DNA from: Planctomycetaceae bacterium
GTDB lineage: Bacteria > Planctomycetota > Planctomycetia > Pirellulales > Pirellulaceae
Length of the DNA stretch: 41,404 bases
Assembly: GCA_005778405.1 (NCBI GenBank)
Contig: SXOA01000061.1
Span: 1 to 41,404, forward strand
Direction: 5' to 3'
The notes below the pieces were generated by a model. That model ran no database searches and was not told the DNA's origin. It saw only the letters and a list, made by a program, of their open reading frames with translations. Position numbers and translations under genes: made by a program. Below, one piece after another: positions 1 through 7,563 of this stretch (position 1 is its first letter; every line of letters starts with the position of its first letter).

Positions 1-54
1 CAAACGAAGGCAGTCGGTGACAGCAGCTTTCAAAAACACCGCAAAAAACCGTAT

Positions 55-141
55 GGCAGGGTGGCCGAGTGGTTTAAGGCAGCAGTCTTTAAAACTGCCG
101 TATCCGTAAGGGTACCGGGGGTTCGAATCCCTCCCCATCCG
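55..141 (+). tRNA. Serine-type class II tRNA with anticodon UUA (putative ochre suppressor or decayed tRNA-Ser)
   Basis: The sequence folds as a class II tRNA. The acceptor strands are 55-61 and 134-140, the D stem is GCC/GGC, the anticodon stem GCAGT/ACTGC (82-86/94-98) encloses the loop CTTTAAA, the variable arm is 100-115 (GTATCC/GGGTAC), and the T loop is TTCGAAT. The discriminator is G141, and CCA is not encoded (GCCT follows). The long variable arm, G73 and the GGCCGAGTGG D-region are serine-type. The bases in the anticodon position are TTA (89-91), which would read the stop codon UAA; a normal tRNA-Ser(UGA) loop is CTTGAAA, one base away. The acceptor stem has two adjacent mismatches (C-U and A-A, pairs 3-70 and 4-69), which may mean decay. 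A 7-bp acceptor and 3-bp D stem argue against tRNA-Sec. Confidence 0.8.
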
Positions 142-217
142 CCTTTGGCCTTAGTGAGACAGGGGCGGGCAGTTTGCTTGTTTGGCAGCCTGCCGACGAT
201 TTCAGGAGCGAAAATTA

Positions 218-1030
218 GTGCGTGTCATTATCGAGCCGGATTCCGCAGCTGCTTCTCGTCGAGCGGCCTGTTTTGTGGCAGAGCTTGTTCGCAAAAAACC
301 CGAATGCGTTCTGGGAATGGCGACGGGGAGTACGCCGCTGCTGCTTTACCAAGAAATGATCCGCCTGCATCGGGAAGAGGGGCTGGATTTCTCGCACGTG
401 AAGACGTTCAACCTGGACGAGTACGTCGGGCTCGGTCCAGCACACCCGCAAAGCTACCGGTTCTTCATGAACCAGAACCTTTTTTCGCAGATCAACATCG
501 ACCCCAACCACACGCACATCCCCGACGGACGGGCCCTCGACTTTGAGGCCCACTGCCGGCTCTACGAGCAGAAAATCAAGGACGCCGGCGGGATTGATTT
601 GCAAATTCTCGGCGTCGGTAGCGACGGCCACATCGCCTTCAATGAGCCCGGCTCTTCCCTCGGCAGCAGAACGAGGCTGAAGACTCTGGCGAGCGAGACC
701 ATCCGAGACAACGCCCGTTACTTCGGCGGTGAGGATAAAGTGCCGCGACTGGCGATTACGATGGGAATCGGCACGATTCTGGAATCCCACCGCTGCCTGT
801 TCCTGGCGTTTGGCCCGCACAAAGCCACTGCCGTCCGGGACACTGTCGAAGGCCCCATCACCGCCCAAGTCACCGCTTCCGCCCTGCAACTCCACCGCGA
901 AGTCATCGGACTCTTTGACGAAGCCGCCGCCCGCCTCCTCGTCCGCCGCGACTACTACGCGGAGGTTGAGATTTCCCAATCGCTTCTGGAACAAGGTCGG
1001 CACCGGGAACTGGGAATCGGCGGAGTGTAA
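218..1030 (+). CDS. nagB: Glucosamine-6-phosphate deaminase
   Basis: Converts glucosamine 6-phosphate to fructose 6-phosphate and ammonia in the cytoplasm, linking amino-sugar use to glycolysis. The protein has 270 residues, close to the 266 of E. coli NagB. GMATGSTP (about 33-40) is the phosphate-binding loop. NLDEY (65-69) carries the catalytic Asp, and GSDGHIAFNEPGSS (134-147) carries the Asp-His-Glu set; the spacing matches E. coli D72/D141/H143/E148 with an offset of five. I chose GTG 218 because AGGAG lies at 204-208, nine bases upstream; an in-frame TTG at 182 lacks this support. The gene lies about 75 bases after the tRNA and ends in TAA. Confidence 0.95.
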   Translation: MRVIIEPDSAAASRRAACFVAELVRKKPECVLGMATGSTPLLLYQEMIRLHREEGLDFSHVKTFNLDEYVGLGPAHPQSYRFFMNQNLFSQINIDPNHTHIPDGRALDFEAHCRLYEQKIKDAGGIDLQILGVGSDGHIAFNEPGSSLGSRTRLKTLASETIRDNARYFGGEDKVPRLAITMGIGTILESHRCLFLAFGPHKATAVRDTVEGPITAQVTASALQLHREVIGLFDEAAARLLVRRDYYAEVEISQSLLEQGRHRELGIGGV

Positions 1031-1116
1031 GACGCAGAATGTAGAATGCAAAGTGAAGTCACTTTCGTCACTCGTCTACACTTTGCACTTCATACTCTGC
1101 ACTCTACACTTTCCCC
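1031..1116. repeat. Imperfect inverted repeat between nagB and the rhomboid gene
   Basis: The 86-base spacer is almost filled by two halves rich in TGTAGAATGCAAAGTG and its near complement (CACTTTGC, CACTCTACAC). GCAAAGTG and CACTTTGC can pair over 8 bp. There is no T-run, so it is not a classical terminator. It resembles the other palindromic cassettes in this window in placement, but not in sequence. Confidence 0.5.
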
Positions 1117-2091
1117 ATGCGTCAACTCGCCGTCCTCGAATCCGAAGCCTCCGCCCGCAAGTTGGCGGCTTATCTGGTGACGGAAGGGATTGCCGCCCAT
1201 ATCGAGTCAGAGAAGGAGGGATACATCATTTGGGTGAGGGACGAGGATCAACTCGCCAAGGCAAAGGAAACATTGACCCAGTTTCAGCATTCGCCGGATG
1301 ATCCCAAGTATCAAGGAGCAGAAAAGTCCGCGGAAACGATTCGCCGCGAGGAAGACCGCCGCCGCCGCGAGAAAGTCGCCAACGTGGTGGAGATGCGGGG
1401 ACGCTGGGGAACCGGAGGCATCAAGAAGCGTTGTCCAGCCGTCATCGCGATGATTCTGATCAACGTTTTGGTCGCAATCGCTACGAACATGGGTCAAAAC
1501 CGCGAAGGAAGCTTCTTTCGGGCGCTGACGTTCGCCGATGCTGCGCCGACTTCGACACAAATCGACACCAGTAATCCGGAAATAGTCGTGGTCATGGGGA
1601 ATGCACCTAGCGTCTGGTCGGGAATGCAGTCCTGGCAGCTATGGAGGCTCATCACGCCAATTCTTTTGCACTTCAGCATCGCGCATCTGGTTTTCAATCT
1701 ATGGTGCCTGTTCGACGAAGGTGGCCAGATCGAAGACCGCCGCGGCTGGCTCTTTTTTCTGTTGCTTGTGCTGGCGCTAGCGATTCCCTCGAATGTCGCG
1801 CAAGCCATGGTCTCGGGCCCACATTTTGGCGGTATGTCCGGAGTGGTCTTCGGCCTGTTCGGTTATCTCTGGATGAAGGTGAATTACGACAACTCCGCGG
1901 GCTACATCCTGAGCAAGCAGACGATTTTTATGTCGGTGCTATTCTTTGCGCTTTGCATTGTCAAAGACTACCCCCCTTTCAATTCGCTTCTGGGCGGACT
2001 TTTGCCCCCTGTCGCCAACACCGCACACCTTGTCGGCCTCGGCATGGGCCTGGCCATCGGCTATGCCCCGGTGTTGCTGCGGCGGAAGTGA
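1117..2091 (+). CDS. Rhomboid-family intramembrane serine protease
   Basis: A 324-residue membrane protease that cleaves transmembrane substrates within the lipid bilayer. The first 100 or so residues form a soluble, charged domain comparable in position to the cytoplasmic N-terminal domain of GlpG. Several hydrophobic segments follow. The conserved HxxxN stretch lies in HFSIAHLVFNLWCLFDEGG, the nucleophile is Ser241 in GGMSGVVFG (G-x-S-G), and the catalytic His304 lies in TAHLVGLGMG. Both members of the Ser-His dyad are present, so the protein should be active. The start is ATG 1117; MRQLAVLESE reads as the natural N-terminus. The substrate cannot be told from context. Confidence 0.9.
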   Translation: MRQLAVLESEASARKLAAYLVTEGIAAHIESEKEGYIIWVRDEDQLAKAKETLTQFQHSPDDPKYQGAEKSAETIRREEDRRRREKVANVVEMRGRWGTGGIKKRCPAVIAMILINVLVAIATNMGQNREGSFFRALTFADAAPTSTQIDTSNPEIVVVMGNAPSVWSGMQSWQLWRLITPILLHFSIAHLVFNLWCLFDEGGQIEDRRGWLFFLLLVLALAIPSNVAQAMVSGPHFGGMSGVVFGLFGYLWMKVNYDNSAGYILSKQTIFMSVLFFALCIVKDYPPFNSLLGGLLPPVANTAHLVGLGMGLAIGYAPVLLRRK

Positions 2092-2198
2092 CCGGGCGGG
2101 AGCGCCTCGGCGCGTGAGGGGTGCCAAGCGTGCGGCCAAGTACAATCGGAGCCAGATGAGTTCTGCTTCGCCAGCTCGTTGTCCAACAGACAAGACCA

Positions 2199-2714
2199 TC
2201 ATGTTCTGGGACAGGGCATCCGCCAGGAGCTGCTGACCCTTTCCACGTCGCCACCGGGCAGTGCCAGCAGTTCGACAACCTTCTGGAATCGATAATCGAA
2301 AATCCTCTCCAGCGTGCGGCGGGTCCAGGCGGCGTGGACGAGAGAGCCAAGCGGGCCCAGAGGCATTTGATAGCGAACGAGGTCGGTCATCAGCGTCCCG
2401 GCCTCCGTTTCCAGAAACCCATGCGTGTGGTGCCAAAGGCGATACGGGCCGCGGACCTGCGTATCGGTGAAGCGAAACGGCGGATCAAAGGTTTCGATTT
2501 TTGTCCGCCAGTGCAGGGGAATGCCGAGGAGGCGAATGCGATAGTCGATCATTGTCCCCGCCTGCATGGCAATTGGCCCGGGCGTGAGAATCTTGAACTG
2601 CAAGAAGGTTGGGGTGATGGCCTCCAGGTTTTTCGCGTCTGAGAAGAATGGAAAGACCTCGCCCAGCGTCCGCGGGATTAGCTGGGTCCGCTCCAGAGTG
2701 TAAGTGCGTGGCAT
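2199..2714 (-). CDS. SRPBCC-family (START-like) ligand-binding protein
   Basis: A 171-residue protein with the SRPBCC/polyketide-cyclase pattern: an N-terminal strand (TYTLERTQLIPRTLGEVFPFFSDAKNL), then LTPGPIAMQAGTMIDYRIRLLGIPLHWRTKI and the HTHGFLETEAGTLMTDLVRYQMPLGPLG region. Such proteins form a helix-grip fold that binds hydrophobic ligands; the ligand is unknown. It starts two bases after the stop of the TIGR01777 gene on the same strand, so the two are probably co-transcribed. SRPBCC domains are often neighbours of, or fused to, TIGR01777 proteins. The last 20 or so residues (VERVSSSWRMPCPRT) look unlike the family and may be a frayed C-terminus. Confidence 0.8.
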   Translation of the reverse strand: MPRTYTLERTQLIPRTLGEVFPFFSDAKNLEAITPTFLQFKILTPGPIAMQAGTMIDYRIRLLGIPLHWRTKIETFDPPFRFTDTQVRGPYRLWHHTHGFLETEAGTLMTDLVRYQMPLGPLGSLVHAAWTRRTLERIFDYRFQKVVELLALPGGDVERVSSSWRMPCPRT

Positions 2715-2716
2715 GC

Positions 2717-3625
2717 CTATTTCTTGAAAATGTTTTGCAAGGCCGGCTCGAGATCGGCGTAGTCGAATTTGAACCCCGCTTGCTCGGCAGCCTTGGGTAT
2801 TGCGCGCTGCGAGTTTAGCAAGATCGAGCCGAACTCGCCGAACATGAGGCGGAGCATGAACCCGGGGACCGGCGGCATGAAGGTGGGACGGCGGATGGCG
2901 CGGCCGAGGGACTTGGTGAATTCGCGATTGGTGACCGGGCTCGGTGCTACGCCGTTGAGTGGGCCGTGGACGAAATCATTTTCCGCGGCAAAGAGCATCA
3001 GCTTGACCAGATCCTGAATATGAATCCAGGGCATATATTGCTTGCCATTGCCGAGGGGAGCACCCGCGCCGACATAGAACGGCTTGAGCATTTTCGACAA
3101 AGCGCCCCCTTTCTCACCCAGCACAATGCCAATGCGAATCAGCGCCACGCGAATGCCATGCTGTTCCGCCGCCAAGGCTTCCCGCTCCCATCCCTGGCAG
3201 AGTTCCGCCAGATAATCGCCAGCGGGAGTCGCCGACTCCGCCAGGACTTCGTCACCGCAGTCCCCGTAATAGCCGACGGCGGAGGCGCTGATGAGGACCT
3301 TGGGTTTGACGGGAAGAGAGGCTAGGGTGGCGACCAGATTTCGCGTTCCGGCGATGCGGCTCTCCCGCATGCGGACTTTCTTGGCGCTCGTCCAGCGGCC
3401 GGAGGCGACGGAATCGCCCGCCAAATGAAAAACGGCATCGACCCCGGTGAACGCCTCCGCCGGCGGCCGCTTTTGAGTGGGGTTCCAGGAAAATGCCTTA
3501 ACGCCAAACTTGGCGAGTTCCATTTCCGCCCTAGCGCCGTCGCGGCTGAGGACGACGGGCTGCTGCAATAGAGCTAGCAGCCGCTGCCCCACAAAGCCGG
3601 TCGCGCCGGTAACGAGAGCCCGCAT
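2717..3625 (-). CDS. TIGR01777-family NAD(P)-dependent epimerase/dehydratase (YfcH-like)
   Basis: A 302-residue extended short-chain dehydrogenase. The Rossmann glycine motif GATGFVG is at residues 7-13, AVFHLAGDSVASGRW follows, and SASAVGYYGDCGDE holds the catalytic Ser and YxxxK-region tyrosine equivalents. The C-terminal EFGSILLNSQRAIPKAAEQAGFKFDYADLEPAL segment is typical of the YfcH/TIGR01777 group, whose substrate is not known. AAGGA lies six bases before ATG 3625. It is the first gene of a two-gene operon with the SRPBCC gene, and it diverges from the small secreted protein at 3799. Confidence 0.9.
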   Translation of the reverse strand: MRALVTGATGFVGQRLLALLQQPVVLSRDGARAEMELAKFGVKAFSWNPTQKRPPAEAFTGVDAVFHLAGDSVASGRWTSAKKVRMRESRIAGTRNLVATLASLPVKPKVLISASAVGYYGDCGDEVLAESATPAGDYLAELCQGWEREALAAEQHGIRVALIRIGIVLGEKGGALSKMLKPFYVGAGAPLGNGKQYMPWIHIQDLVKLMLFAAENDFVHGPLNGVAPSPVTNREFTKSLGRAIRRPTFMPPVPGFMLRLMFGEFGSILLNSQRAIPKAAEQAGFKFDYADLEPALQNIFKK

Positions 3626-3798
3626 GGTTGTTCCTTTACGCTGAGTCGATTTTCTCTAACCGCAACGGTAGCCGCGAATTCACCGGAGAAAAATGGGCAA
3701 AGGCAAAAATCTTCAGTTGCTCTGGACGGGAGGGCCTGTTTTTGGGATTGAAGGGGTCGGCATCTCGTGTTTCCGTTCATTTTCCAGGAGTATCTGCT

Positions 3799-4284
3799 GT
3801 GAAGCTACCGCGGCTGCTCGCTTTGAGCCTGCTTTTCTTGCTGGTCTTTGCTGTTTCCGCCCAGGCGGAATGGTGGAAACCTCGCATGCCCAGCCTGCCG
3901 AACCTCAACCCGTTCAAGAAACGGGATTCTCACCCGGCGAATATTAGCAGCCAGGAAGAAGATAGCTGGCAATGGCCGGGCATGTCCAAAAAACCCGAAG
4001 TGGAGCCGGTTGAGGTTAAACCGACGATGTGGCAACGCGTCAGCAGCGGCACGAAAAACACTTGGACCAAAACCAAGTCCACTCTCACTCCCTGGCGAGC
4101 CAAACCGCAGCCCGAGGAAGAAATCATCGTCACCGGCTCCAATTCCAGCTTCTCGCGAATGGCCAACGGCAACGGCAAACAGGCGGCGAAGAAGCCTTAC
4201 TGGGCCTGGGGCAATGACGACGAGGAGCAGCCGGAAAAGGCCAGCAGCGTCTCCGATTTCATCGGCGGCAGGCGGCCGGATTAG
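3799..4284 (+). CDS. Small secreted hypothetical protein
   Basis: No known family recognised. From GTG 3799 the product has 161 residues, starting with a signal peptide (KLPRLLALSLLFLLVFAVSAQA, cleavage after AQA) followed by a hydrophilic Trp- and Pro-rich chain (EWWKPRMPSLPNLNPFKKR; TMWQRVSSGTKNTWTKTK). Low complexity and a lack of predicted core suggest a disordered envelope protein. I chose GTG 3799 because CAGGAG lies eight bases upstream and the signal peptide starts there; an open frame reaching back to 3628 adds 57 residues that do not look like protein. The protein ends with DFIGGRRPD, just before an inverted repeat. Confidence 0.7.
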   Translation: MKLPRLLALSLLFLLVFAVSAQAEWWKPRMPSLPNLNPFKKRDSHPANISSQEEDSWQWPGMSKKPEVEPVEVKPTMWQRVSSGTKNTWTKTKSTLTPWRAKPQPEEEIIVTGSNSSFSRMANGNGKQAAKKPYWAWGNDDEEQPEKASSVSDFIGGRRPD

Positions 4285-4297
4285 AGGCTGTTACGAC

Positions 4298-4377
4298 ACA
4301 AGCCTGAAGCGAAAGCGAAGGAAGACGCGGAGTCGTCAAAAAATGAGTCCTTTCCTTTGCTTTCGCTTCAGGCTTGT
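4298..4377. repeat. Inverted repeat, AAGCCTGAAGCG family
   Basis: Two 26-base arms (4298-4323 and 4352-4377) are inverted copies with one mismatch, around a 28-base loop. The core ACAAGCCTGAAGCGAAAGCG recurs as one arm at 12163-12188, and in diverged form inside the coding sequence at 14214, 15084 and 15117. It lies between two convergent genes, so it may also act as a bidirectional hairpin; there is no strong T-run. Confidence 0.85.
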
Positions 4378-4390
4378 ATGAGTATGCGGC

Positions 4391-6961
4391 CTACTTCAGG
4401 GGCAGCGGCACATCCAGCAGGTCGCCATTCGCCTTGAAACCGCCCCCATCGACGTCCACGAAAATGGGATTGGAAACGGCGGTAGGCGGAAGATTGCCCC
4501 ACTGCGTCCCCATCACGCGGCCAACTTTGCCGTCTTCTTGAATGGTCGCGACGATGATGTGCGTGTCCTTCGCCAGGTCCAGCGGCATTGTGGTCTCGAA
4601 TTTGACAACGTCGTCCTTAAAGCGGTCGGGAGTCATCCGCCGGGTGAAGTTGAGCTTGGGTTCCGCGCGGCCGTTCAAAAAAACTTGCACCCGGTTCACG
4701 TCCAGCCAGTTGGGGCACTGTACGCGGACTTGCAACATGCATTTGCCGTCCTTCAGGGATACATCGTCCCCCGGAATGGCCCGCCGCTGGCTCCGATCGG
4801 CATTGGTGGCCGCCAGGCTGACTTCCAGGAACGGCCCCGTGCTGACGACGACGTGCCCCTTTTCGGATTGACGCACCATTTCCATGGTGTCGATCTTGGC
4901 CGGATCATCAGTCGTGCACTTGATGTAGTTGCGAAAGCCTCCGCTGCCGTGATGGTTGTAATGGGCGTCGGTGTTGATGACGCCGGTGATCCGATAGCCC
5001 AGGTTGAGCATCTGCATCCAGTTGAAAATGGTGTTGCGAATGGGATCGCCCGCGGCGTCCTTTTCGATGCGGAAAATCGTGTGGGGAGGATGGATCTCGA
5101 TCACGTCCACATAGCCAAACATTTTTTTGAACCCCTCGTCGGGCGTCTTATCCAGGTCCCTGTCACCCAGGATTTGCCGCAAGTTGGGATGGTTCATCTG
5201 CACCAGCTTGGCGGACTTGTTGTCCCACAATGCCAGCCGTTCAATCTGCACTTCGGGGTTTTGATCAGTCACCGGCCCGCCGCCGTCTTGCATCCGCGCA
5301 CGCATGAGCAAGGGGAAGGCATTCTGATGATTCACCGGAAGTGGTCCGCCAGTCAGCTCCATGCCGGTGCAAGTAGCCATCAAGTGTTCGGCTTTCAGGG
5401 CCTTGAGGTGCGGGACGTAGGTATCGATGCGGTTGTGCTCGGTGCAGGGGCCAAACTCGATATGCTCACAAAGCAAGTTTTGCACCCTGCCGTACTGGCT
5501 GCTGGTGTTGTCCCCCGAGGGGCTGCTGTGACTGTGGAAATCACTGCTGACCCAGCCGGCCGTGTTGACGGACCGCTTGAGCTTCGCAGTGAGTGCAGTG
5601 TGCTTCCCCTGCTCCACCGTGATTTGCTGGACGGCAATGTCGTACTCCGGCCCATAGCTGACGACGACTTCGTACTTGCCTGGCAGAATCTCCTGCGTGA
5701 AGCTGCCGCTGACGGCATAGACCAGATTCTTCACCGCAGTGTCGCCGCTTTCCGGTCCAAAGTTCGGATCGGGCGTCCCCTGTTCCCCGTGGAAGGCGAC
5801 TTTGCAGGGAATCGGCTTTCCGGCGTCATCGGTAACGGTTCCTTTCACGTAGCCGGGGGCTTCCATCTCAATGAACACTTCCGTCTTGGGATTCGTTCCA
5901 AACTCGCGAACTTCGTCCTTCACGATCGGCCTGCCAATCGCCTCCACGGTCAGAGAGCCATTCATCGGTTGGGATAGGAATCGCGCAATTCCTTTCTTGT
6001 CGGAGCGAGTGGTTCCCAGCGGCTTGCCATCTTCGCTCAGCAGTGTCACCTTTGCATGTCTGATTGGCCCACTAGGATCACGAACCTCAATCTTCACGGC
6101 CCTGCAATCCTTGCCAGCCAGATACTCAGACGCCAGACCACGCACCGCCAGAGGGCTATCTGCGGGAAAGATGCTGCGAATAATGGAAACGGAACCCCGC
6201 GGCTCAATCGTGATTTTGTTCGACCCGAACTTTTGGAGCTGGATGATGTTTCCCTTGCCCCCCGGCAGAACAGGCTTCCAATCGTCAAACGGGTCGCTGA
6301 GCACTAACCCGTAGGATTGCCGGAACCAATCGTCGTCGGCTTGAAACAGCCTGAGAGCCAGATCGCTGGTGAGCGTAAATGTCCGATCCGCCCGGATGGC
6401 ATCAACAAGTTCCTCTGTAAGCGACTCGTCGGTTCGATTGGTTAACGTCGTTTCCACGGTTACGAAACGGTCTATATCGGAGAGAGTGTATCGAAGAGTG
6501 ACGTCGGGCTTACCCTTCACCGGCTCCGAGACACATTCCCAAGTGATATCCTCACCGTCTTCCCCCTGGTTCGGGGTTTGGACATCTAGTTTGACTTCAT
6601 TGCCCTCCACGGTAACTCGTACATTCTTCGCCGAATGGAACTGATACTTACCACCCCCCGCATAATACGCACTAAGCTGGTCGTTCTGCGCGTGCCGCTG
6701 CGTCAGGTCGATAATCATTCCCCCCACGCCGCGGACCGTCATGTTCGCGTTCCGCGTCGGCAGCGGCTGGGCGATGACGACTACGATCTTGTCATTCCGC
6801 AGGACGTAATCGCCGTAGATGCAATCCACCTCCTTGCCCTGGGGAGCAAACTCGTCCCAGGTTTTCTCCGTCAGCAGGGCAATCTCCGCTGCCCTCCCGG
6901 AATGCAGGCCGGCCAGGATGGCGGTCAGAATCAAAGTCGCGGTGAGGAGGGGGCGAAGCAT
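4391..6961 (-). CDS. Exported CehA/McbA-family metallohydrolase (PHP-like) with carboxypeptidase-regulatory-like domains
   Basis: An 856-residue secreted protein: the signal peptide MLRPLLTATLILTAILAGLHSGRAA, a beta-rich N-terminal region, two regulatory-like Ig-type modules (SGPIRHAKVTLLSEDGKPLG; GYVKGTVTDDAGKPIPCKV), then a PHP-like metal site. Visible metal ligands are DFHSHSS (HxH), CTEHN, MNHPN and NTDAHYNHHGSGG. CehA-type enzymes hydrolyse esters or phosphoesters; the substrate here is unknown. I took ATG 6961 because the signal peptide begins there. An open frame continues 41 residues upstream and would overlap the divergent gene at 7069. No clear ribosome-binding site is seen. Confidence 0.85.
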   Translation of the reverse strand: MLRPLLTATLILTAILAGLHSGRAAEIALLTEKTWDEFAPQGKEVDCIYGDYVLRNDKIVVVIAQPLPTRNANMTVRGVGGMIIDLTQRHAQNDQLSAYYAGGGKYQFHSAKNVRVTVEGNEVKLDVQTPNQGEDGEDITWECVSEPVKGKPDVTLRYTLSDIDRFVTVETTLTNRTDESLTEELVDAIRADRTFTLTSDLALRLFQADDDWFRQSYGLVLSDPFDDWKPVLPGGKGNIIQLQKFGSNKITIEPRGSVSIIRSIFPADSPLAVRGLASEYLAGKDCRAVKIEVRDPSGPIRHAKVTLLSEDGKPLGTTRSDKKGIARFLSQPMNGSLTVEAIGRPIVKDEVREFGTNPKTEVFIEMEAPGYVKGTVTDDAGKPIPCKVAFHGEQGTPDPNFGPESGDTAVKNLVYAVSGSFTQEILPGKYEVVVSYGPEYDIAVQQITVEQGKHTALTAKLKRSVNTAGWVSSDFHSHSSPSGDNTSSQYGRVQNLLCEHIEFGPCTEHNRIDTYVPHLKALKAEHLMATCTGMELTGGPLPVNHQNAFPLLMRARMQDGGGPVTDQNPEVQIERLALWDNKSAKLVQMNHPNLRQILGDRDLDKTPDEGFKKMFGYVDVIEIHPPHTIFRIEKDAAGDPIRNTIFNWMQMLNLGYRITGVINTDAHYNHHGSGGFRNYIKCTTDDPAKIDTMEMVRQSEKGHVVVSTGPFLEVSLAATNADRSQRRAIPGDDVSLKDGKCMLQVRVQCPNWLDVNRVQVFLNGRAEPKLNFTRRMTPDRFKDDVVKFETTMPLDLAKDTHIIVATIQEDGKVGRVMGTQWGNLPPTAVSNPIFVDVDGGGFKANGDLLDVPLPLK

Positions 6962-7068
6962 GGTGATGGAAGAGGGGAGGGGTGGCGTGAGGGAACAAGG
7001 CGCTGCCTCAATATCCGTCGATAGCCCGGCCGAATCAATCTGGCAGGCCGCGCATTCGCTAGACTTTA

Positions 7069-7563
7069 ATGAAACCCATGGCACGCCAGGAATCCGAGCG
7101 CGAAGATCTGCTCCGCGAAGCGACGGCCCTCGTCGAGCGCGTCGAGCTGCGCCTGCCCGGGCAGCCGGAATCGGTCGTTTGCGGCTTTCGGCGGGATGGG
7201 GCGGCCAGCTTCTTCTTTGGGCAGAGCCCCGTCTATCAATTCAACAGCCGTGGCGAATTGCGGCGGGCTTATGTCGGCGGCCTGCTTTACAAAGTTGACG
7301 GCGGCCGGCTCGCGGAAATGCGGCGGGTGCGAACGGCCACTGCCGTCGAGCTCCGCTCGCGGCAACTGCTGCCGGAAGAAACGGCGAAGTTCTTGCGGGA
7401 TGCGGAGGATTGCCTCCGGCGACTGCGGGATGCTCTGTTTGGCGGCAAAGCCGAAGTCGTCGGGCAAGTGCCGGGCGAGCAGGAAGTTGCCTCTCGGGTT
7501 GCAGCCTGGCTCCAAGAATTGCCGGCCACGATCATCTTGGCGAAGACCTCAAGGCTTCAGTGA
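7069..7563 (+). CDS. Conserved-looking hypothetical protein
   Basis: Not recognised. The product has 164 residues (161 if the second ATG, 7078, is used), is soluble with no signal or membrane segment, and is rich in Arg and Glu. The central stretch VVCGFRRDGAASFFFGQSPVYQF and RRAYVGGLLYKVDGGRL reads like a compact beta domain, followed by a long charged helix. It diverges from the CehA-type gene with 107 bases between, and its last 15 bases overlap the end of the convergent sulfatase gene. No ribosome-binding site stands out. Function cannot be inferred. Confidence 0.65.
   Translation: MKPMARQESEREDLLREATALVERVELRLPGQPESVVCGFRRDGAASFFFGQSPVYQFNSRGELRRAYVGGLLYKVDGGRLAEMRRVRTATAVELRSRQLLPEETAKFLRDAEDCLRRLRDALFGGKAEVVGQVPGEQEVASRVAAWLQELPATIILAKTSRLQ

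Noticed and set aside
55..141. Selenocysteine tRNA (selC)
   Set aside because: The acceptor is 7 bp and the D stem 3 bp, and the anticodon is UUA, not UCA. tRNA-Sec has a longer acceptor and D stem. The serine-type D-loop fits better.
4538..5977. Plus-strand frame of 479 codons opposite the CehA-type gene
   Set aside because: The minus-strand product has signal peptide and metal motifs; the plus-strand one has none.
7069..7084. Longer start for the CehA-type gene at 7084
   Set aside because: It would overlap the divergent gene and place 41 non-signal residues ahead of a clear signal peptide.
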